Shown piece after piece: positions 32,901-42,577 of a stretch of DNA of 64,000 nucleotides (positions are counted from its first letter, which is position 1; every line of letters begins with the position of its first letter). The notes beneath the pieces were generated by a model, which did no database searches, had not been told where the DNA came from, and saw only the letters and a list, made by a program, of their open reading frames with translations. Source of the stretch: Talpa occidentalis (lineage: Eukaryota > Chordata > Mammalia > Eulipotyphla > Talpidae); contig NW_023605194.1 in the NCBI RefSeq assembly GCF_014898055.3, positions 63,303,361 to 63,367,360 on the forward strand, in the 5' to 3' direction. The position numbers and the translations under genes were made by a program.

Positions 32901-34085
32901 AGGCACGGCACAGGTCACAAAGCAAAAGAGAGAACCATCAAGGGTGGCTGAATAGTGTTGAATTCTCAGTTTCATTGATGAATTTATTGTGAATTTAGAG
33001 CTCCGGTAGGGCTGTATGATTGCCCCCAGCAGCGCTTAGATGCCCCAGGGGACATTTGGAGAAGACAGTTGGATTTGTTTGTTACTGGAGTTTTGCCATG
33101 TGGAAGACACGAAGATAAAAGGAGCAAGGAAAGCTAAGGTATTGGTAAGGGAATAATTGGAAACCTGTTCTATGGAAACAAGGGTAATGAGGGGGAGTGC
33201 ATGAGTCAGGAGGGAGAAAGCTGAAATTCTGGGAAGACATGGTATAGGGGCAAACTGAATTTTGCAATCAACAATGTTGTCTCTGGGAGTAAAAGGATGG
33301 AAGTTGGTGCTGTCACTGTGATGGCAGGACCTCAGAGGACTCGAAGGAGGCACATATAAATAAGCAAGACATTGTCTAATGGGGACAGAAACGGAGGGAA
33401 GCTGAGTAGTCACAGACATCTGTATTGTGGAGATTCCTTCATTCCTTAACCAGTCCAAATAAACCAACATTCAAGTACTACCAGTGTCCTGCTATGCAGG
33501 GGCACTTGGGGAAGTACTCTCCCGCTCTCTGTCCTGGATGGTGGCCACAACTACAAAACCCTCCTGCAGTTCAGTTCCTGTAGGAGGAGACTGGGAGGTT
33601 GGGGGTGGGGGAGGTGCCTCACTACAGCAAGCCCCTGCTTAAAATCTTTGCTGGAAGGGTTCCGATGGACTGGGCACCCGGAGGAAGGACAGCAGGAGTG
33701 CTTGGAGCAGAAGGATTGATGGCTCCTCCCTTTTCTCCTATCCAAGCTTTTTTGACTCAATCTGCAGTGAATGTGCAGTTGTGAGCACTTCTCATCACCA
33801 TGGGCACGATTATCCTGATCTAAGTCACCATCACTATCACCTGACTATTGCAACTGCAAAGGCTTTTTACTGATCCCTCCACTTCCGCTGTCACCCTACA
33901 GACTCTTCTCTTGTTGTCATGACAACAGTGGCAACGCTGTATTCATTGGCAGCAAAGAATCATCCCGATTTTCCCCATAATAATAGATATTACAAAAAGG
34001 GGAGGGGGGAGCCAAAAACTTGTAGACAACAGCAGGACAAAAAAAGGCAACATGGTAGTCACAAAAACTTCCAATTATATTAGAA
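32901..34085. other. unique stretch
   Basis: No gene is seen. A 144-codon minus frame (33,036-33,470) has no domain. The end of this block (about 33,990-34,060) is purine-rich. Confidence 0.35.
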
Positions 34086-34495
34086 ATTAAATATTATTTA
34101 AAAATTTACATGCAGTAAAATTCATGCTTTTGGCACACAGATACTTGACAGGAGCAGAGTGGGGGGACCACCACAATCGAGGTATAGATAGATTCCCATG
34201 GCCACTAAGCTTTTCCCCAGGCTGTAGGGGGAAACTCTGGCCCCCACCATGCCCAGGGGGGACACTGATCTGTTCTCCACCTTTAGAGTTTTGCCTTTTC
34301 CAGAATGTCATGTAAATGTCATATAAATGAATCATACAGTTTGGATCCTTTACAGTCTGACTTCCTTCATTTAACATAATGCTTTTGAGAATCATTCACA
34401 TTGTTGCTCAGTAGTAATTCTATTGCAGGAACGTACCACAATTTGTTTATCTACTCACTCACTGAAGGACTTTTGGTTGTTTCTGGTTTATTTTA
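34086..34495 (-). mobile_element. old L1 3' end, antisense
   Basis: 'tttaacataatgcttttgagaatcattcacattgttgctcag ... ttgtttatctactcactcactgaaggacttttggttgtttctgg' is reversed L1 3' region. Confidence 0.65.
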
Positions 34496-34499
34496 GCAA

Positions 34500-35359
34500 C
34501 TGACAGAATAGGAGACAATTTGGTAACAGTATAGATTTGAACACAATTAACCAACGTGCCCTAACCGATAAATACAGAATATGCGTTCTCCTCAAAGGTA
34601 TAGGGAATATTTACCAAAAATAGGACATATTCTGGGCCATAGGTAACATATAAAGAGATTTCAGAGAACTGAAGTCATTCAGAGTCTATCCTCTGCTTGT
34701 AGTGTAATTAAATTGGAACTCAATAACAGGAAGGAAACAGGAAAAATCCCCTAATATTTGGAAACTAAGCAACACCCTTCCAAATAACTCATGAGCCAAA
34801 AGAGAAATCAAAATAGAAATTAAAAAATATCTCGAGGCAAATGATAATGAAAAAAACATTTAAACTTTGTAGTAAAAAAGTATTTAAAAGGAAATGTATA
34901 ACTTTAAATGCATGTAGTAGGAAAAAAGTTTGAAAAGTAATAAACCTCATTTCCAACTTAAGAAGCTAAAAAAAGGACAATGCATATTCCCACAAAGTAA
35001 AAGTACAGACATAATAAGTTTTAGGGCAGAGATTAATGAAATAGAAGGCATAATAGAGAAAATTCAAGTAAGTTGTTTCTTTGAAAAAATTATAAAATTG
35101 ACTATACAATCAGAACCAGAAAGAAAAGTGGGACATTAATTACTGATTCTACAAATCTGAGGGTGAAATGAAGATGTTATGAATAACCTGTCAGTAAATC
35201 TGACAATTTAGACAAAATGGAAAAATATGTCAAAAATGCAATTTACCAAAAGTGACAAAAGAAGTGGATTATCTGAATGGTCCTGCATCTACTAAGGAAA
35301 ATGAATCTGTGATTAAAAACCTCCCAATAGCAAAAATCTAGGTACAAAAGGTTGTTAAT
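34500..35359 (+). mobile_element. old L1 ORF2 5' half, sense
   Basis: The order 'ggacatattctgggccata ... ttggaactcaataacaggaagg ... ttaatgaaatagaaggc ... gattatctgaatggtcctgcatctactaag ... attaaaaacctcccaatagcaaaaa' follows the endonuclease-to-reverse-transcriptase linker of L1. There are many frameshifts and no long open frame. The SINE at 35,371 inserted at its 3' side. Confidence 0.75.
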
Positions 35360-35569
35360 ATTCTCATTGAGGGCCTCCTGGGTGGTGCAGCGGTTAAGCG
35401 CTGGGTTGCAAAGCTGCCCACATGGCGCGCAGACCTCTCCTGCCGCCCGCTGCTCCCCTCAGCAGTGTACTTTGGTCCTTCTGCCTGCTCTGCTCCCCGC
35501 TCTGGCTCTGGTGAATTCTCTCACCCTCCCGTGCTTCTGACTGTACCCAGTGCTTGTATAAATAAATAA

Positions 35570-36199
35570 ATAAATCTTTTTTTTTTTTTTTTACCTTAAG
35601 GTTTTTATTTCCAGTTTTTCAATATTTTAACCAGTGTTTTGATGAACATCTTTTGCACGTATTTCTGAATATGTGTGCTGTTCAGCTTAAGCTAAATTCC
35701 AAGAATCGGAAATGCTTCATCCATTATATTTCCCCCTTTTATCACTTCTGATATCCACCACCAGTTGTCCCCCCCACATTTTTTTTAAATAATAAATTTT
35801 ATTTTTATATTCCCCATACAATTGCAACCCCCCCATTCTGACCCCAATTCCTCCCCTCCCGCCCCCCCACCCCCCAAAAAGTGTTTCTGGTTCATAGTTT
35901 TTTGTTGATTTTGATTTTCACTTTCTTATAGTTATTCATTTTCCTGGTCCCTTATTTAAGTTTTCTAGATTCCTGCTATGAGTGAGACCATCCGGTATTT
36001 TTCTTTTTCTTTCTGGCTTATTTCGCTGAGCATGATCCCTTCCAGCGCCATCCATGTACCCCTATGTTTATAGCAACACTGTTTACAATAGCTAAGCTTT
36101 GGAAACAACCCAAATGCCCAAAAATAGATGACTGGATCAAGAAGATGTGGTCCATATACACCATGGAATATTACTCAGCATTCAAAAAAGATAAATCTT
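35570..36199 (-). mobile_element. L1 insertion with 3' transduction and 5' inversion
   Basis: Reading from the left on the plus strand: poly(T) 35,577-35,592; non-L1 sequence 35,593-35,778 with AATAAA on the minus strand at 35,604-35,609; a T8 run 35,779-35,786; L1 3' UTR and ORF2 end reversed 35,787-36,056. Then an inverted block 36,060-36,195 runs in the opposite sense and matches the reverse complement of 21,760-21,895. A 9-bp repeat, ataaatctt, at 35,570-35,578 and 36,191-36,199 flanks it, inside a SINE tail. The inversion is the known product of twin priming. The extra 186 bp between the L1 A-tract and the true poly(A) is what read-through past a weak L1 poly(A) signal gives. Confidence 0.88.
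35593..35778 (-). other. putative 3'-transduced source-locus sequence
   Basis: About 186 bp of non-L1 sequence between the L1 terminal A-tract and a 16-base poly(A), with a canonical AATAAA about 12 bases before the tail on the minus strand. It should be a copy of the genomic flank of the parent L1. Confidence 0.75.
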
Positions 36200-36221
36200 A
36201 AAAAAAAAAAATTCTCATTGA

Positions 36222-36600
36222 AAACTGAACACAAATTTGTGACTTGTATACTATTGTCCATGTATATTATACTTACAAAAAGTTATAAATGCTCACTTAA
36301 CCAAACAATAGAGGAAGTGGTGGATGGGGAAGTAGAGGAAGTAAAATTGGCCATGCATTATTGATAATTGTTGAAGTCGGACTATTGGACTTATTATAAT
36401 TCCTTAGCCTCGTCTTTTGCAAAAGTTTGGAATTTTACCTAATCTTTTTTTTTTTTTTTTTTTTTTGTAAAAAGGGCTATAATATAACACTACAAAACCT
36501 GCTGGCAGCTTTGCAGGTCCCTCTGCATCAAAGCCGCGATGGGCAGATGTCCAAGTGGCTCTGTGATCTGACGACACTGGCAATCTGGAATCTCCCTGCC
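36222..36600. other. unique stretch with a 22-T run
   Basis: A T22 run lies at 36,445-36,466. It could be the poly(A) of a minus-strand insertion covering about 36,467-36,610, but I see no flanking duplication and do not recognise the sequence. Confidence 0.35.
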
Positions 36601-37012
36601 TCACTGTCACTAGTTTTCACACTACTCCAGCCTCCTTGTTATGCTGCAGAGTGTTGCTCAAGGCACACACCCACCTCAGGACATTTGCACTTGCTCTTCC
36701 CATTGCCTCAATGCTCACTCTACAGATTGTCTCAGTCTGGTGTTTGTTCAAATGTCACTCCTTCAGCGCTGACTTCCCTGACTACCCCAAAGAAAGTAGC
36801 TCCACAAATTGCATTTCTCTGCCCTCTTCTCACCAGGTGTTTCTCCAGGGCACGCACATCAACATATTAAGCATTTTCTTGTATCTTTATTTACTGCCTA
36901 CTTCCCACCAGAATACAACAGCAGCTAGACAAGGACCTTCATGCCTGTGCAGAGTCCAGAACAGCACCTGGCATACAGTAGCTGCTTAATGACACTTATT
37001 GAATGAGTAAGA
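36600..37012 (+). repeat. L2 3' region, sense
   Basis: 'cctcaggacatttgcacttgctcttcccattgcc ... ttgttcaaatgtcactccttcagc ... gtccagaacagcacctggcatacagtagctgcttaatgacacttattgaatgag' is the full order of the L2 3' end. Confidence 0.85.
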
Positions 37013-37229
37013 CAGGTTCTCAGCCTCTCCAAGGGATGCTATGGGGCACTTTCCCATTCATTCACTCAGACCCCTCCACCCTGTAGGCTCTGGGCCCCAG
37101 ATTTGTCCCACGTTCACATGAGCCGGGGCTGCCTGCAAGGGTGACTACTGAACCTGGGGGCTGTTGCTGGGGAGCAGGGATGTCCCTTAGAGGGATAAGA
37201 AGCTTCGTAGGCATTCACTTGGATCCCCC

Positions 37230-37398
37230 CCTTAGTGGTTTTGGGGGAAAATGGAGACTATGGACCTTGCTCTGTCACTTACCAGTGCCAGATCCTGCAG
37301 GATCGTTCCACTGCCCTAAATAACAATTTACTCATCTGTCCATCGGGAACAAAACTAACATCAACCTCACAGGATGGTTGTGATGATTAAAGGAACCA
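37230..37398 (-). repeat. MIR-like remnant, antisense
   Basis: 'ccttgctctgtcacttaccag ... aatttactcatctgtccatcgggaa ... cctcacaggatggttgtgatgattaaagg' is reversed MIR. It ends just before the CpG island. Confidence 0.7.
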
Positions 37399-37796
37399 AT
37401 TTTGCCCCCGGGAGCGCTTTCCATGTCGGAAAACACCGACAACAATGTTGGCAACTCTCGGGAGTTCCCCTGGGTCTTTGACATGAGGGGGCCGCATCAC
37501 TTTTGGGGTTGTTGTTTTTTCATTTAAAAAATCAGCGCCTGACCAGCTTTCTCCCCGTGCCCGCCTTCTTAATTCCCGCATCCCTGCTCCGCCTGGTGCC
37601 TTGCGCCCGGGCCGAGCGCCCTACCTCTCCTTGCACCTCTGCTGGGCGTTTCTCCCTCGGCGAGCGCCCTGCCTCTCCATCTCTCCTCCCGCCCCCTGCC
37701 CGGAGTCCTCTTTCCTTGGGCGCCCGCCCCGCACCCCAGCCCCGTTCCGGTTCGCTCCCCCCACCCCCGCCTCCCCTCAGCTCTCGCCCGCCCGCC

Positions 37797-37860
37797 CGCT
37801 CCGTGCCCGCTCCGTGCCCGCTCCGTGCCCGCTTCGTGCTCGCTCCGCGCTCGCTCGCTC
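37797..37860 (+). repeat. GC-rich minisatellite inside the CpG island
   Basis: An 11-bp unit (gctccgtgccc) is repeated about three times exactly and then decays into cttcgtgctc, gctccgcgctc and gctcgctcgc. It sits about 100 bp upstream of the ATG at 37,963. Confidence 0.85.
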
Positions 37861-37962
37861 GCGCTCCCCGGCGCCGGCTGCGGAGGGAGCTGCTCTGCCC
37901 GCAGCTGGCGCAGCGCGGGGGCGGCTGCGGGTGGGCGGGTGCCGCGGGCCCGGGCACCGAGC

Positions 37963-38050
37963 ATGAGCCGCCGCCGGCGCCGGCCGCGCGCTGCTCGGGG
38001 CCCGACTGTGGCGCGAGGGCTGCCCCGGAGCTACACTGGCCCGGACCGAG
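37963..38050 (+). CDS. candidate first coding exon, unknown gene
   Basis: An ATG with A at -3 opens 29 codons rich in arginine (MSRRRRRPRA ... GLPRSYTGPDR) and runs in phase 1 to gag|gtaggc, a good donor. The peptide shows no signal sequence or known domain, and I recognise no protein with this start. Composition alone can keep a frame open in a CpG island, and other frames here are open too, so the exon may be 5' UTR or non-coding. No matching acceptor exon is identified downstream in this window. Confidence 0.25.
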
Positions 38051-38056
38051 GTAGGC
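38051..38056 (+). promoter_or_regulatory. splice donor-like site
   Basis: gag|gtaggc fits the vertebrate donor consensus at -1 G and +1 to +3. It is the best donor at the island's downstream side. Confidence 0.4.
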
Positions 38057-38450
38057 AGCTGCTTGGGATCCTCAGTTCCTCGGTCCCTCCCTCCCTCCTT
38101 CCTGCGGGCTGTCCCCTCTGATCGCTGGCGCTGGCAGGGCAGGGCGCGCGCGGGTCCACGGTCCCGCCCGGGATGCCGTCGTGGGGCTGGGGAGAGGGTT
38201 CCTGGCACAGACCGGGGGACGCGCGCGGAGAAGGGCGTGCAGGAGCCCAGCTCGTAGTTGCGGAGAACTCCGCCCTGGGCTGGACTGCTCCAGGACCTCT
38301 TGCGCCCGCCCGCAATTCCCCCACCCCGCCCCCGGCCCTCCGCCCCTGCAGGGCGCCGGGTGATCCCGGCCTGGGCGTGGTGAGAGCAGAAGGCAGGCGG
38401 ACGTGGGCATCGGCCGGGGCTCGGGGGTCCTGGCATAGGGGTGGGGGCTG

Positions 38451-41400
38451 GGGAATCTGAGAGCTCATGGCTGCGCAGTTGGAAGTTTCCATTTGCTTGT
38501 ATGCATTCCCAGCCCGGTGGTGGCACGAGAATTGGAGCATGAACTCAGCATTTGAAGAGGACCAGGGCAAGATGCCCCTTCTGCACCGTGGGCAAGGGTC
38601 ATTTGAAGGACCGTGCTCTCTGCCCCAGGCCTTGCGGGTGCAGCTTGTTCTGGGTGTGTGTGTGTGTGTGTGTTGGGGGACTAGGGGACTGCTCTCTCTA
38701 GGGAGGGGCAAGTGGCAGGTGCAGTCCCCTGCATCTCTAGCAGCTTCTGAGCACCTAGCTGGTGGATATTTACAGGGAGGCTGCCTACCTCTTGGGACCT
38801 GTCTAGGAGCTGATCTGTGGTGACAGGGACTCCCTCTTTCTTGCTTAGAGCTGTGAGTCCCACTTGGTTAACCCAGTGACATGTGTCAGTCTTCTCCCAA
38901 CCTTTGGAGCAAGGGTAGGGCCCAGATGGCCACATCTTCCAGGAGCCCAGAACATACAGAGACAGGTTGGCATGCAGAGGTATTTCACAGAGGTAATTCT
39001 CTGCTCTGTCCTTCAGAGGTCTCCCACCTCCCTCTGGACACAGTCTTGCTCAGCCCAGCCTGTCCTGGGCCCAGGCCCTTCCCTGCCCAGATAGAAGGTC
39101 AAGAGCAAGGCAGCAGCTCCTGTTGTAAGCAGAGAACTAGCAAACTGGGAGATCACTGGTTTTGACTTCTGAACTGTGGGCAGAGTGAAAGGCCCCACAA
39201 GACTCATTTCCCCATTTATAGAAAGATACCATGGTTTTGTGACTTACTAGTGCATCCCCCAACCACCCCCACCTCCTCAACATTCAGGGATGCTTTGCAT
39301 TGGAATCTCAAGATCTCAGACCAGAATAGGAGGGAATCCAGAATGGAGGAAGGTAAGGACCTCAGCTCATGCCGGCCCACTAGTCTTCTGGGTGGTCATG
39401 GGCTTGGGTGGGGAGTGACAGCAGAACTTGCAGGCCCCGACCCTGAAAAAGGAGAGAGTAGTGTGGACCCATATGCTGAACCCTCCTAGGACAGAAGCTG
39501 TGTACTCTTGCACATGGCTCCTGAGTTGGGGAGCACACACAGGTGTCCTCAGGTATGCTGTGGGGCTGGAAAGGCAGCCAGCAAGTTTGTTTTTCCCTGG
39601 GAGGCATCCTCGTACTGCCAGCCTGATGGCTCCCTTCCACTTGGCAAATTGTGGAAATGGAACAGTTCACACAGAGCAGAGGGTTTTTGGTGTAACTTAG
39701 CAACTGCAGGCAGAGGGGAGGAGGGAGAAATGCCAGGCTTCACCAGCATTTGTACTGGGCAGGCCTGAGTGAAGCCAGTGGCTGGTAGGCCCAGGCCAAG
39801 AGGGAAGGGCATCCCCAGCACAAGTGGCCCCCCGGCAGTGGGAGGTCCTGGGCCCATCTCCACCCGGACAGGCAAGGAACAAACCCCTGGGTCCTCCTGA
39901 GGGAGCAGTTGGACACTGGGATGCTCAGGAATGGCCGAGGGGCCGAGACCACCTGTCTCCCCACCAGTAGAATGTGGGCCAGATGGGCAGGATTGGAATA
40001 ACTTTGGTTGATCTCTGGTTTTAGAATCCCTGCCTCAAGCAGAAGGCAAATTTGTCAAATAGACCAAGTGAAGGTGCAAGGCTTGGGGTGGAGGCTTTGT
40101 GGTCTAATCACTGCTCTGGGGGAGGGGGGAGAGTTGGTTCTTAGGTGTATCTCTGCAGGACCCAGCCCAGAAGCCGTGCCCCCCCCCCCCCCCATGCTCC
40201 ACTACAGAGGCTGCTGGGGCTGGGTCCCAGGGTCGCGTCTGGGGAGAAGGGTGGGGCTGCACATCAGAGCCCCACCAGGTGGCTCAATGTGACTCTCAGT
40301 CTCACCTGGGCCTTCCGCTGCCCCCTGCTGGGACTCCTCCCACCTTCCCTCTCTCCTTCCCAAGGCCATCTGCTTCATCCCTGGTCTGCTCTAGCTGTTT
40401 TTCTCTGGGAGCTTCCAAACGCTGAGCAGAAATCTGCCTCTTGTAACTCCCACCCACTCCAGGCTGCTTCTCTATTCCTTTGCCCTCACTTGCCTACCAC
40501 CCTCCTGTGGATGAGTGTTTACGTGTCTTCCAGGCAGAGTACGAGGAGGGAGGCAGGGAGAAAGGTCTGTATCACAGAGCGCTGAAGTGGCATCACCGGG
40601 GACCTGCCTGTGCCATGGGGGAAGGGACTCTGACACCCTCTGGTCACCTGTCAGGGCTTTCTCACGTGGGTAGGGGGGCTCAGGAGGACACTGCCCGCTT
40701 TCCATGGTGTTTGCCCTCTTCACCTCTTTCTGGGCACAGAGCCCCAGGCTGTGGGTATGGGTTGGAGAGTGAATGCAAGGGAAGCCCTGGCCTGGCACAG
40801 AGTGGGCTGGCTGCTATGGGTCCATTCAGAATGTCCCCCTGTGGGGACACCGTGAAGTTGCAGTGTTGCAACCTGGAGCAGAGCTTGGGAAGGTCAGCAG
40901 AAAATGCCAGCCTGGCTGTGTCATGGAAAACCCCCACAACCTGTGTGTCCTGGCCTCTCAGAGGCCACCCTGGGCCAGGGAGGGCCTCAGCCCCCCTAGA
41001 GAGAGGCTTGTGAAAGTGTTAGGCTCCATACCGATGCCCTCCAGGTCTGGGGTGCTGGCTATGTGCCAGAGGGTAGACAGTCCACTGGCTTCAAAGATCT
41101 GAACACTCTCCTCTGGCTGGGAAGCTTTTCTTCTCCTTACTAATCTGATAGGACAGTTCCTCAGGGTCAGTGCGATAGCACCAGCATGTGGACACAGCAC
41201 CAGGGCAAAGAATCTCTTGTCCTCCACCCTGTCACCAGTTGACATGGAGCTGGAGACAGGTGGTAGGAGATCAGACCCTGCTTCTGAACAGGCTGCACGT
41301 TCTTTGTGGTGCAGAGTGTGTTCAGGGAGGGCCGCTCAAGGAGGACTCTTCTAAGGAGAGTACTCCATTTCGCATGTGGGACACACGGGGCAAGCTCCCT

Positions 41401-42262
41401 GAGGCAGGGAGCCAGTCCTGGGAGTGTGGCATCGGGCACTTAGTGGAGCATTGGACCATTTGTCCAGCTCCTACATTACTTCTTCTCAGGTGAGCGGTCA
41501 CAGCTCTAGTTGACAGGTGATGGCCTCAGAGGTGAAGTTGCCTGCATAAAGCTTCTCTGGCTTTAACACAACAAACCCTTCTCAGCTGTCTCCGCCTGCA
41601 GCTATTTTCCCACCCTTCTCCCCCTCCCTTGCGCAGGCTGACTTTGAAGCAGTGTTTGCTGCTTGCTCACTCCACATCCTCACTTCCCACTCACTCCCAG
41701 CCCACTCCAATCTGGCACGCCTCCTTCACTGCAGGGAATGGGTCTTCATCTGTCCGAAGTCTCCTGCCCCCCAGGCACTCAGTGCCCCTGCTCCCAGGCA
41801 TCAGTGCAGGCCTACCCCTGGGCCTTCATGCCTCTGGTTTCCCTGAAGGCCCCCTCTTCTCTCCTGGGGTACTCAGTGTCCCCCTTCTTCCAGACCTGGA
41901 CCCACACCCTCTCCTCCCCAACCACAGCTTCTGTTTCCTCCTTGGTGCTGTTCCATCTCAACTGTTATCAGCTCAGTCTGTCCTCTGGGCTCTGTCAGTA
42001 TCAAGCCCGGATGACCATGGGCAGCCTGTCCACTGTCACTGCATTTCCAAATTTTGCCTGCCCCGAGGCTCCCCACCTGGGCAGGTAAGACAGCTAGGGT
42101 CTTCCTTGTATGTCTGCCAGGTAGCCGCTCGCCTAGACTGAGTCAACAGCCAGTCTTGCCGCCTATCCCACACCTCTCTTCCACCTCCTCCACCTGTCCT
42201 CCTCTGACCCAGAGAGCGTTACCTTTCCCTTGTGATCTGCTCCCAACACCACAGCCCGATGA
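38451..42262. other. GC-rich unique stretch (possible intron 1)
   Basis: No convincing exon, RNA gene or young transposon is present. It includes a (GT)n run at 38,653-38,673, a C15 run at 40,179-40,193, and an old L2-like ORF fragment at about 41,640-41,750 ('cactcactcccagcccactccaatctggc'). Long overlapping frames (up to 177 codons) lack domains and reflect high G+C. Confidence 0.45.
40179..40193. repeat. C15 homopolymer
   Basis: Fifteen consecutive C bases. Such runs are prone to sequencing and slippage errors. Confidence 0.95.
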
Positions 42263-42577
42263 CATTTTTAACCTCTTTGTTGCTGTTTTTTTTTTTTTAA
42301 GATTTATTTATTTATACAAGAACTGGGGTACAGTCAGAGGCGTGGGGGAGTGTGGGTGAGAGAATTCACCAGAGAGAGTGGGGAGCAGAACAGGCAGACG
42401 GACCGAAGACACTGCTCAGGGGAGCAGCAGGCAAGGCAGGAGAGGTCTGCTGCGCCATGTGGGTTTCTCCCTGGCCGGCCATGAATCAAACCCGTGCTGC
42501 AGAGGCTGCGGACAGCCTCACAGCGCAGGGCTCAACCCGCTGCACCACTGGGGAGGCCCATTTTTTAACCTCTTTGT
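42263..42577 (-). mobile_element. tRNA-derived SINE, antisense, 18-bp target-site duplication
   Basis: The SINE is about 42,281-42,558. The target catttttaacctctttgt lies at 42,263-42,280 and, with one extra T, at 42,559-42,577. Its tail form mixes the 'actggggtacag' and 'tcagaggcg' features, so it is intermediate between the older and younger lineages. It is the only lineage-specific SINE between 36.3 kb and 60.3 kb. Confidence 0.95.

Larger units (their letters stand above)
35360..36221 (+). mobile_element. SINE with internal 60-bp deletion, its tail split by an L1
   Basis: SINE sequence lies at 35,371-35,578 and 36,200-36,210. The 11-bp repeat attctcattga at 35,360-35,370 and 36,211-36,221 bounds the whole composite. 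Compared with the copy at 20,859, the 60 bases equivalent to 20,908-20,967 are missing; they include the B box, so this copy has lost its Pol III promoter. The deletion joins at a shared ccc. The tail was later opened by an L1 insertion. Confidence 0.92.
37540..38450 (+). promoter_or_regulatory. CpG island, probable promoter region
   Basis: A sharp rise in G+C and CpG compared with both sides is obvious by eye, with GC boxes (gggcgg at 37,918-37,923 and 37,933-37,938; several ccgccc) and no TATA box near the likely start. A CCAAT motif lies just upstream at 37,395-37,399. Together with a strong donor-like site at 38,050/38,051 it suggests a plus-strand first exon of a gene that starts here. 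An antisense or divergent start is equally possible in such islands. I cannot name the gene. Confidence 0.75.

Noticed and set aside
36445..36610. T22 run as the poly(A) of an unknown minus-strand retrocopy
   Set aside because: No target-site duplication and no recognisable parent sequence; a simple homopolymer is not excluded.
37503..38526. Long overlapping open frames in the CpG island (182 codons plus strand, 249 codons minus strand)
   Set aside because: They are open on both strands because stop codons are rare in GC-rich DNA. The translations are low-complexity Pro/Arg/Ala with no domain.
41629..42141. 170-codon frame with a good donor-like cag|gtaag at about 42,084
   Set aside because: The sequence begins as an L2-like fragment and shows no protein family; one donor motif is not enough for an exon.
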